DNA of 64,000 nt, from NCBI GenBank assembly GCA_012295275.1, contig CM022676.1:17999543-18063542 (forward strand), read 5' to 3'. The notes beneath the pieces were generated by a model. It saw nothing but the letters and a program-made list of their open reading frames with translations. It ran no database searches and was not told the origin of the DNA. Origin of the DNA: Chrysomallon squamiferum (taxonomy: Eukaryota > Mollusca > Gastropoda > Neomphalida > Peltospiridae). Shown one piece after another: positions 51,754 through 64,000 of the stretch; within the stretch, counting starts at the first letter, position 1; each line of letters starts with the position of its first letter. Both the position numbers and the translations under genes were made by a program.

Positions 51754-54249
51754 TTAAATAAATGTTTCTTTGTTTAACAGTATAAAACAGTTCATTCAAT
51801 GAAGGCCGGCTTGCATTTGTATGGTTATTAAAACAACAAAAGCATTCAGTAATTTTGTAACATAATTTTCTAGTCATGATTTAAAATCATGAGCTTTTAT
51901 ATCATTCTATTTACATTGTTGTAAAATTACAGTAAACTGAATTTGAATAAAAAAGAGTTTAGTTAAAACATTAAAACTTTGATTTCTAATTAAATGAAAT
52001 ATCATTCCCTCAAAGAGAGGTAATACAGGGAACTATCACAACTAACTTTGCTGCAGAATACACCATGACAACATTTCTAGGAAATCCACTCACATTTCCA
52101 TTAACAAGACCAGAGATCTTTCTGTGACATCTTTGAAAAGACCAAGAGGGTTTCCAGGGATGTCCATATAATCAAGAATTTCATTTGCCTAACTTCTGAG
52201 TTCCAACAGATGAAAAAGAAAATTACAATATTAAGTATAGTAACACATTCAGTAATAATATGGAAATATTTTAAAAGGCAAATGGATTTGTTTCCCTAAC
52301 ATGAAATTAGTTATATTCTTGGATTAAAGTATTTTATTAAATTGGAAAGGTTTCTAGGTTGTGTTTTCTTTTTTTCCCTTTGTAACGTTATGATGCTAAC
52401 TTAAGTTAGAAAATGTTTATATATCTACAATTTACTGTTCAATTTTAATTTCAAGGAAGGGTATTCATTATCACTGAACATACAATAAAGAAAATAAAAA
52501 AATAATATAGCTTTAATTATAAAACAAGAGCACACACACACATAAGTTTAACTATTTAACTTTCACTTTTCTTATAAATGTAATAAAAAGTAAGTGTAAA
52601 TTAAAATATTCAATATAATAAATCAAAAAATAAATATTTAAGTAAATAAAATAAAAGCTAATTTTTTAAATTACTGCAAAGATAATTTAATAATGTTTTT
52701 TAAAACGAATGTTTAAAATTTGTTTTTGATATTTATAGAAGTTCAATTAATGTATAGCAATAATACCATGTACTGGAGGTATACAGGGCACAGGAGGGTA
52801 AGGAATAAAATAATAATCATGACTGAGGAAGAAGGAAACAAGACAAGGTTTCAAATCAAAGAAATTTAATAACAGACACAGTGACACAGAAAGATTAAAT
52901 ATAAAAACTATTGTAAGACTGACATCTCGAAACAGGACAAATTGATCAAAGTTTATGGTGACTAATGAGACTGAATAAACCATCAGTTCATTTTACTGAT
53001 ATATTTTAGAAAAACAGAATCATTCTTGTACATTTACTACTTCTTTGCTGCCATCTACACCAGCGACACAAAACTGTGTGACAAGGTTAAGAGAATGAGA
53101 AAAAAAATCTCATGAGTATTATCAAATATTGTTTGAACTGAAAGTGAGAAAACAACATATAAATAAAGTAATACAGAACATCAGATAAACATTTTTGTAA
53201 TATTTTTAAACTGATTAATACATACTTGACCACGGACAGTAACATCAATGATATTTTAGGTATTCTTACTCCAAAAAAAATATCCCACTTGATAGGGATG
53301 GTGCTGTAGATAAAATAGTTGATCAATAAATCATTTAAGAAATTCTTCAGTTCTAAGTACATAAGTGTGGAAAGTAATATTTAAATAAAAGCAATTAACC
53401 TCACTTTGGCAGTTTCTTCTTAAGTTCAGTTATTTTGTGACAGGGCTTCTATTGTCTCTCATAGAAACACATTAACATCTAGAAGATTCCCTGATAGAAA
53501 TGATTCCATATTTCTAATCCTGGGATTATAGAAATGAAGAAGAGATATCCTAAAAATACTAGCATATGAAAATTAACATAAATATAAAGTGGAATATGGT
53601 AAATTTGGTCTTCAGTAATACTGACCCATTGTTACAGGATGCATATAAATACTGTTACTTTTGTCAGTTACAAATACTAGGGTACAAAAAAAAAAAAAAA
53701 TATGGAAAAAATTGACCATTTTATATATACTTTTATTTGTATCACATATACATTTATAAACAATTTATAATGTAGTAAAACCTCTATACATGAATGAATG
53801 TGACTGGCTGAGGTTTGTTTATATTTACTTACATGTCGTTTGTAAGCTGTGTCTATGACAGAACATTTTTATCATATTTGCTTTGTATTCATTTTAAACT
53901 GGGAAGTAAAGTAACAGTATATGATAACTTAACATAATCCATGCAATATTAAATCAGAATATGGTTATCTAAATAAAGGTTTTGGTCTCTTGGGTGATAA
54001 AACTTTTGACATTAAAAAGGAAGATGAAGAAACAGAATTTAGATTAAATATTCCATCATTTGCAAGATGAGGATCAGAAATGAGTGAGAAGACATTGTGT
54101 ACATGTTGAAAGAGTTATCAAACTCATAAAAAGTATTTAAAATATTAAGTGGTAAATATTATTTGTGTATGATGTCTTCTGTTGATCAAATATGGTATGT
54201 GTGTTCATTTTTAACACATTTTATGTCATCATGTATTAAAAGAAAGTAA
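51754..54249. other. No recognisable gene
   Basis: AT-rich. A stretch at 52020-52195 is less AT-rich and exon-like on the - strand (ISGLVNGNVSGFPRNVV), but I cannot assign it. Confidence 0.45.
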
Positions 54250-54415
54250 ATTTATTACAACTTGAAAGCCTTACATGTGTTCAAAGTCCACTGCCTGATG
54301 GAACATTCCCAACACTGTCTTTTCATAGATGTTTTGTCAGTTAGCTAATGGGAGATCCATGTAGACATTTGAGAGTATCAAGATCTTCACTTTTAACTTT
54401 GACTTTCCTGTAAAA
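54250..54415 (-). other. Unrecognised exon-like stretch
   Basis: After CTGTCTTTTTACAG on the - strand comes a short open stretch (KVKVKSEDLDTLKCLHGSPI) that ends in a stop and is followed by non-matching frames. Possibly a decayed exon; family unknown. Confidence 0.3.
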
Positions 54416-54835
54416 AGACAGTTTACTTATGATAATCATTATAAAAATTGAAATGAGTAAAAAACAACACAAATATTTTGGTAAATGATAAAGTTTCAAA
54501 ATGATATCACATACCATATTATGATAAATTATATCTGAACTGATATTTTACTGCTGTGAACTTATTATACATAGTGTAAACTGTATTGTAATAGTGAATT
54601 GTTTGAATTTAACTTTTATTGTTTTACTATATTTGTATACAATATCATCAGTTTGCCATGTCATTTTGATATTTGTTCCATTTGGTTTATGTATTTTTTT
54701 TGTTTCTGTTTTGTTTCTTTCTTGCTGGTTTACAGAAGTCATCACAATACAACAAAATAGATTTTTTAATATGTACACAAACACTGTCATTAATACTATA
54801 AAATGCCTATTGTGAAAAGCACACAAATAAATGTT

Positions 54836-55093
54836 CTATGCCTGCAGTCTGTCAGTGTATTCTGCATTGGTCTTTTCTTTCAGTCTGGCCTTGGGTTGAC
54901 AAATGTTATATGAGCCAGTTCTGTAGCAGGCATCTTCAGAACTCTTTGCACATTGCACTGTTCTGGAAGTAACACTGAAGAAACTTGAATGGAAACTTCC
55001 ATAAAACCCATCATCAGTCATTGCTGTAGAGCCAAGATAAACCCAACTACATGGGAACATGATCCACAAGATGTAGAAAAATATGTCAGACAT
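54836..55093 (-). CDS. Unrecognised small open frame with one hydrophobic segment
   Basis: 85 codons from an ATG: a hydrophobic stretch near the N-terminus (IFFYILWIMFPCSWVYLG), then a Ser/Thr/Cys-containing tail (RTVQCAKSSEDACYRTGSYN). It could be an exon of a membrane protein or chance. No homology recognised. Confidence 0.3.
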   Translation of the reverse strand: MSDIFFYILWIMFPCSWVYLGSTAMTDDGFYGSFHSSFFSVTSRTVQCAKSSEDACYRTGSYNICQPKARLKEKTNAEYTDRLQA

Positions 55094-55459
55094 GCACAGT
55101 GTAGACTACCAGGCCAACCCAGGATAGTTATGTTTGATATTTGAAATTAAAAAAATGAATGAATGAATAAATAAAAAAATAACTTAATGAATGAATAAAT
55201 AAATAATTGGAATACAGACCATAACAATAACAATAAGAAGATGAAAAAGAAGAAAGACAAGAACAGCAACAATAATAAAATATCAATGATGATCATGAAT
55301 CCAGTTAGACAGGTAAATTCAGTTTTTTAAAGTTTGTTGAAGGATAATTTTATGCTACTCTTCATTTCGCCAACAGGATTAAGGTGTTAGGGAGCAATAA
55401 TTTCAAGAGATTATGACTTGAAATTTTACAACTTATTTATACCTTTCTCTTCTCTTTTC

Positions 55460-55491
<32 letters not shown>

Positions 55492-55514
55492 TATCCACGC
55501 ACACATGTAACAGT

Positions 55515-56595
55515 ATGGCTGAAGAAAATGAAACGTGAGACAAATATGTCGTAACAGACGTAGAAATAGTGAAAATGTGATCTGGGTTGACAGATGAACA
55601 TTTTGTTGGTTTTACAGACATTGAGTTTATAGACGATTATCCTGAAAATACTGAACAAAACGAAAATGAGACACACAACAAGAAACGGAAATTTGAAACA
55701 TCAATGAAGAAACAAAAGTAAAAGAAGATTAGATTGAAGAAGAATGCAGTAAAGAGGAAAGGAAAATGAAGAAAAGTCAGGTGTATGAAACTAACGAGGA
55801 GGCGAAAACAAGTAAAATACCGAGCAGAAAATCTGAAAAAGATGTAACATACACGTAAAAGTACATTTATTTCAAAGACAAAGTGCTGAGGAATACAGGC
55901 ACAAAGCTTAAATAAATGAAAGCAGACAAAGTAAAGACGAAAGACACGAATCTGACATTGGCGTCTCAACCCTGAACACAGAAACGGACGTTGACAGCAA
56001 CGTCGATATTACAAATTTAAAAATAAAAATAATAAATATTCTGAAATGGAATCAGTTTAAATAAAGAATTTAATCATAGTCTATCAGATAAGCATACAGC
56101 TCTGACGAAACAGAACTCTTTACACAAATCTTTACACGCCTGTTAAAAATAAGAATAATAAATATTCTGAATTTGAACCAGTTGACGAAACAGAACTCTG
56201 CAGAGTTTGAAAGAAACGAAACAGCAAACAGATATCTAGATAAAACATCGGACTTGTTAACACAGGTAAACAAGATGAAACACAATTCAGTATCTGCAAA
56301 TGAAACAGTAGATCATTGCCATAAGCCGAGATCAGAAACATACACACAAGATGAAATATCTGATGAGTGAAACAGAGTTCAGTGTATGGACAGTGTGAAA
56401 TATCTGATGACTGTTCCAGTGATAGCTCAAACAGAGTTCAGTGTGTGGACAGTGTGAAATATCTGATGACTGTCCCAGTGATAGCTCAAACAGAGAGGAC
56501 AATAAACTGAAAACAAATATGTCAGATTCAGATGATGTACAGGACAATTCAGAAATCACTTTAAGTTCAAAATTACCTGTTCACAGTGAGAAATA
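55515..56595 (+). pseudogene. Decayed gene for an acidic, disordered protein
   Basis: Less AT-biased and purine-rich for about 1 kb. The + strand starts MAEENET, then EHFVGFTDIEFIDDYPENTE, then KKRKFETSMKK, and near the end EISDDCPSDSSNREDN and SDSDDVQDNSEITLSS up to a TAG at 56594-56596. Many stops and frame changes lie between. Asp/Glu/Lys/Ser-rich low-complexity protein; no domain recognised. A 66-bp segment (GTGTGAAATATCTGATGACTG) is repeated about three times at 56345-56510. Confidence 0.5.
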
Positions 56596-56596
56596 G

Positions 56597-58813
<2,217 letters not shown>

Positions 58814-59181
58814 TAAAACACTCTTTACAAGATAAAATAAAATATAGTAAAGTTTAATTGTATTATACTATGACACCATCAAAATTATTATGATCGAATA
58901 CAAGAATAATTTTAAGTTAATTTTATACATTGATTTATATCTACTTTATTATTTTTCTTTTCAATCTTTTGATTTCTGATTCTTTCAGTCAATTTTCAAA
59001 ACACTCTTTACAAGATAAAATAAAATATAGCAAAGTTTAATTGTATTATACTATGACACCATCAAAATTATTAGGATCGAATACAAGAATAATTTTAAGT
59101 TAATTTAATACATTGATTTATATTTACTTTATTATTTTTCTTTTCAATCTTTTGATTTCTGATTCTTTCAGTCAATTTTCA
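58814..59181. repeat. 184-bp tandem duplication
   Basis: AAAACACTCTTTACAAGATA starts at 58814 and again at 58998. The two units differ at only a few positions, so the duplication is recent. Confidence 0.95.
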
Positions 59182-59256
59182 TTCATCTGTTCATGCATTA
59201 ATCAGTTAAATTTAATAGATATGTTTATTTAATATTTGTTATTACTATAATCATCA

Positions 59257-59307
<51 letters not shown>

Positions 59308-59828
59308 CCATTTTATAACACAGATGTAAACAATGCAACCTGATAAGACTACATTATTTTTTATTTACTTGGTTCAGTGTTATGATTGCACTGTGTGAGA
59401 TAAATTAATGGCAAATTTAATCATAGGTTTAGATGGAGAAATGAATAATTGAAATTAAGATAACATATATCGGAAATATTCTATTTAATATTAGATTTAA
59501 AACAGGGCTGTTATTTGGTTTTGATTTAAGATGAAAACGAATAGCGTCCTGGAGTAATAAAACGTTGTTTAAAAATGTTATGAATAAGCATTAGCCTCTA
59601 CCACTCATCGATCTCTGAAATAAGTGAAATTTGATGTTGAGAGAGAAACCTGTTTGTAACACCAATGAAAGTAAATCAAAACCCTATACTACCTTGTATT
59701 GCCTTCCTCTTTGTGGCCTCCATGTTCAATTTTCTACGCCATTTCTGGCATCCTATAACACCATCTGTACTATCAGTAAATATTTTAATATCGAGCCAGA
59801 GAATTAAAAAAATATATATAACAACAAC

Positions 59829-59890
<62 letters not shown>

Positions 59891-61252
59891 TGATGATAAT
59901 AATAATAATAATAATAAAGATAGAATAATAATATAAAGTGTCTTCCCTCCTTTCCTTCTTTTACGCCCTTCTTTGCTTTTTTCCTTCCTTCCGTACTTTC
60001 TTTCTTCCTTTGTCCCTGCCTTCTTATTTAACTTCCTTGTTGCTCTATCAGCTGTTCCAACCAGTGTATAAAATGTTATAGCATTTGCTTTCACCTACAA
60101 TGAGAAACATAAAAAACATTATCGCTGTATTGCTATACGTTTGACCAACTGACCATTATGCTGTAATTATTTCAAGTATATTTAAATGTTCTATTTGCTT
60201 CGATACAACAGAGAAATAGGATCTCTTAACTCGAACTACATAGGATACTGATTTCTATATTTATCTTCACATAAACTACCCGAGAAGGCTACTGCAGTAA
60301 TAAATCCACAGAAGTTTAGTCAAAGTACCGTAAACGTGATTGAGATTGTCTAGTGAGTTAAGACACTGCTCGAATGTGGTGCTCTCTCAAATATGGAGGA
60401 AAGTAACGCTGAGCCACGATCTCGGAAGTCGATAATTGATTATTATCTCCTTATCTTAACGGTAAAGACTTACATTTTTGTAAACACCAGAATCCCTTAA
60501 AGTTAAATACGTTTGTTTTATACGACCACTAACTAAACGTTGACCAGTGTATTTTAATTGTTTGCTGATAAAGCCTGTTTAGTATAATGCAGTTATCTTC
60601 TCGGGGTCAGATTTTGGGAGATATTTTTTGTTTCCAATAACTCTTGAACAATGAATAATATAAAAATAAAAATAAATGAATACAATAAAATAAATAAGTA
60701 AATACAAAATAAATAACTAAATAAAATAAGAAAATAATATAAAACTAATATCATATTTTTAATTATAAGAACTATCGTGGACGACATTTAAATGACATAG
60801 TCTTACTTTATCAGTACGAAAGATATCAGTTTCATTACTGTTTCATCATCTGAATTTTGTTGAACTAATAAAAAATAGATTAATTACTAGATGTTTAACT
60901 AGTCTTATGAAAAAAGTCTAAGATTGATAATGTCAGTTATAAAATTGCCTTGTATAATGACGTTCGCATTCTGAAGTAATGTATTTTTACAAAATGAAAA
61001 CATTTTTCTTTTGTAAGAAATGTTTCTTCTCAGGCGGGATGAAATACTTTTTGTTGCAATTTAACAGATATACTGCACTTGAAACCGTTTTTAAACACAA
61101 ACGTAATTTTGGGCAGAAATATGTACCAAAAAGCACAAATTTCTAACATCAAATGTATGTTGTTCATAAGAAAATCACAAATGGAAGGAATGTTTATAGT
61201 GAGATGCAATTAAAAACACCATTACTACTGCTATGTGTGGTATATTAGGAGG
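59182..61252. other. Non-coding
   Basis: (TTA)n at 59259-59306, (AAT)n with GAT at 59826-59920, a pyrimidine-rich tract at 59938-60030. No gene seen. Confidence 0.6.
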
Positions 61253-61362
61253 GGTTTGTGATTTACACGGTTTGTGATTTACAGGGTTTGTGATTTACAG
61301 GGTTTGTGATTTACAGGGTCTGTGATTTACATGGTTTGTGATTTACAGGGTTTGTGATTTCC
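61253..61362. repeat. 16-bp tandem repeat, seven units
   Basis: GGTTTGTGATTTACAG with anchors at 61253, 61269, 61285, 61301, 61317, 61333 and 61349. Confidence 0.95.
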
Positions 61363-61439
61363 TGCTACACTAGTTTATAAACAAATCTCGGTTAGTCCAA
61401 GGTTCTTTTTTGCCAAGTGCACGGTGTGTGTGTGTCTGT

Positions 61440-61482
<43 letters not shown>

Positions 61483-62249
61483 TTCTGTGATGAAATAATT
61501 TAAAACATTTTATTTATTATTGTCTATTTTTTTTAAATTAACTAATGATCAGTGTTGGTGAAACCTAAGGCAAGCTAATGTATATGTGTATATGTTTGTA
61601 TGCATGTATGTATTGTTTGTGTGTGTGTGTATACACACACACACATATATACTCATAAATATACATATACTATTACTCAATGGTTGCAGAAAAGAAAGAA
61701 ATAAATAAATAAATAACAAAAAGTAAATCATAATACCTGATACATTTATTTCTATATCGTTGGTATTCACCTGATTACATTTTAAACAAAAACACAAAAA
61801 TAAACGAAGTCAAAATTCATAATAAAAATAAAAATATATTAATCTGTGTTACGTTTCTTTAAGTCTCATCCATAACTAAATAAATAAGAATTGCTAGTCT
61901 TAGTAAAAGAAAATGAATCAATAAATCAAACCACAGTTCTTATTTTCATGTCTATCAACCAGGTAATACATACATAATTTATATAGATATTATGTTTCAT
62001 ATAAAAAAATACAAATAAAAATGCGTAAATAAATAAATAAATAAAAAATAGTAATAATCAGAAATAAGAAATTATATGTTTATATACATCATACACGTGT
62101 TTCACAGAAGTCAGTCAATTACAAATCAAATATTTCAAATGACGTCATCAGAAAAACAAAACGTAAACAAAGATAAATAAATAAATAAATAAATAAAAAT
62201 ATGAGCCCAGTGATGACTAAAAGTGACAGTGTTTGAACGATGTTGTTTT
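61363..62249. other. 3' flank of the BTB gene
   Basis: (TG)n at 61421-61480; no coding sequence seen. Confidence 0.6.
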
Positions 62250-63323
62250 TTACACTAAAAATAACAAAGCAGGTATTTGTCCGCCTATCACAGGTGTACA
62301 AAATTTTCTGTCACTGTGTTTAGATTTGTGTGACTCAGAAAATCTACAAACAAAAGAGTCTAAAACAATTTCTGATTTACCTTCACGTCCCCAGGATCCC
62401 CACCCTGTGTCTCCTCCCTTAACATTAACAAACAAGCTGTACTTAGTTACTTTAGCAATTTTCACTGGATGTCCGAACACGACGTCATACACGGGAGACA
62501 CGACGTTTTCATATCTCTGTGTCAATGGAGACCCGTCCAGTATTTCGTCTGTTCTTGTGTGAGTGACGAAGGCGCGGACGTCGTGGCGTCGTGGTACATA
62601 GTGACAGTACAACTGTAATCCGCGAAGTAAAGCGTTTTTGTTGACAGAGAAAGTAATGGCGGCATCTTCTTTACCAGAACATGACAAGTAGTAACCATAT
62701 AATTCATCAAATAATCCACTACACGCACCAAACATGTTTATTGTAATCTGTGTTTTAGTTCTCATGTTTGAGTTAAAAGGTGAAACATCTTCATTACTAC
62801 TCACCCAGTGTTTCAAAATCTTGAGTTCTTCTGTCTCAGTGAGTATGTGAGTGGGTGTAACGTGTTTTACAAAATACGTCTGATCTAGTAATGGATAACG
62901 CACGTGCTTCACGACCTCTCCCAGTGCTTTGCGCATGTTTTTTTCACTCGTCTTCTCTTGCTTGCTGCACGCGCTGTCAGCCCACTTCAAAGCGGCTTCG
63001 AAAACAATTTCCTCGTCTGCTGTCAGTTCGTCTGATCGTACGATCTGAACCAGACATTCGTGACAAAGATCGGTGACTTCATCTGATTTCAAAACTTCGT
63101 CGCCATTCTTCAAAATGTAGTCCAGAGTTTTTTTTTCCTTAGATCATGTTCATCAAATAGGTGAGCTTGTTCCAGCACGACGCACGCATTCTGTGACGAC
63201 AACGACGACTCCAAGTATTTGGTGCTCTGATCTTCAAGAGTTGTGATGATGTTCTTTCTCGATAGATACAGCAGACCGGTGACGTTGTCGCCTGTTAGGA
63301 CGACGTCATCCGTGTAAAGATAT
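62250..63323 (-). CDS. BTB-BACK-PHR protein (BTBD3/BTBD6-like), C-terminal exon
   Basis: The exon starts after TTCTTTTACACAG (acceptor at 63324) and ends at the stop at 62250. It encodes the end of the BTB domain (YLYTDDVVLTGDNVTGLLYL, then NACVVLEQAHLFDEHDL), the BACK domain (IVFEAALKWADSACS, then VRYPLLDQTYFVKHV) and a PHR domain ending in the family signature GGQIPALLFLV. Proteins of this family are Cullin-3 ubiquitin ligase adaptors: BTB binds Cullin-3, PHR the substrate. An A9 run at 63129-63137 puts the BTB part out of frame with the BACK part; A7 or A10 would join them. The first BTB exon lies beyond the right edge or was not found. About 350 codons remain. The PHR part has several bases unlike the usual family sequence but no stop. 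Confidence 0.88.
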
Positions 63324-63644
63324 CTGTGTAAAAGAAGTAGATTAAGATTTTTAAATGTGAGATAACTATGTGAGATTAATTAATTAGAAAATAATTAGAT
63401 TACTAACAAAAACTATATTGTTATCAACGTTTCTGTCTGTCTCTATGTCTCTCTTCTTCACTGTGTTCGTACGTATGTTTCCGTGTCTGTGTATGTTTGA
63501 GTGTGTGTGTGTGTGTGTGTATGTTTATGTGTGCATGTGTGTGTGTTAGTGTGTTTTAACATACTTTAAAAACTCTGAGAAGATGTCTACCTGCACATCT
63601 GGTATTTTGATATTTGACTGTTCGCGAAGTTTGATATACAGAAG

Positions 63645-63688
<44 letters not shown>

Positions 63689-64000
63689 TACACTAAAATG
63701 AGTTTACATATCGTGTTTCACACATTAACACTACATATGTAAAACTAAAGTGAGCCCTTGGAACAATTTACAATTTTTCTTTCATTATCTTAATTTTATT
63801 TTGTTTTCTCTTAATCTACATCGTTTATCGATATCTTGAATAAATGTGTTGTCGAACCAGTCTGTTTGAAAATCATGATTATAAAAACAACCTACAGGAC
63901 AATATGAGTAATACAAGTTATCATTTCGCTGGTTTTCATAGCCTTTCAGTTCAGTCGTTCATATCGTGATGTTTCTAAACGATACAGTACAAAGTCAAAC
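63324..64000. other. Intron of the BTB gene
   Basis: AT-rich with TG runs (about 63497-63545 and 63645-63684). No BTB start exon recognised. Confidence 0.5.

Overview
The window looks like nuclear DNA of an animal, most likely a mollusc or another lophotrochozoan. Coding exons are short and bounded by GT/AG introns. The DNA is strongly AT-rich and full of long microsatellites and minisatellites. The recognisable families (a RING/propeller TRIM-like gene, CAMSAP/Patronin, BTB-BACK-PHR, a collagen exon, MULE and Gypsy remnants) are metazoan. The mollusc assignment is inference. Two runs of exactly 200 N (12907-13106 and 31501-31700) show a scaffold of three contigs.

Most of the window is built from segmental duplications. 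Segment A (1 to about 3650, + strand) holds an intact two-exon gene for a RING, coiled-coil and beta-propeller protein. Its inverted copy A' (about 18127-21726) carries the same gene with three single-base indels. Segment B (about 3650-12906) and its inverted copy B' (about 33010-42965) hold an intron-bearing CAMSAP/Patronin gene reduced to a pseudogene. B' runs on into the last CKK exon and is nearly complete at that end; B is cut off where it meets A. Segment C (28492-31500 and 49532-51753, same orientation) is a decayed Mutator-like (MULE) transposase region. A third, diverged propeller gene piece (48096 to about 48960, - strand) lies against the second C copy, separated from it by an expanded coding minisatellite.

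Layout: 1-12906 is A plus B. 13107-31500 holds small relics (a Gypsy integrase fragment, a collagen exon), A', microsatellite-rich DNA, a possible relic of a fourth propeller gene, and C copy 1. 31701-44135 is a spacer and then B' with the CAMSAP C-terminus. 44136-51753 holds tandem repeats, the third propeller gene piece and C copy 2. 51754-62249 is gene-poor, with one decayed gene for an acidic disordered protein. 62250-63323 is a BTB-BACK-PHR gene on the - strand that continues past the right edge.

The most interesting signals are in the CAMSAP copies. The exon for the last helix of the calponin-homology domain has become a 59-bp minisatellite in both copies. The exon/donor boundary inside the CKK domain has become an 84-bp array in B', and the A/B junction lies at that same boundary. 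Both copies share the same premature stops and frameshifts, so the gene died before it was duplicated. No known pathway links these genes; what they share is a history of duplication and tandem-repeat expansion.
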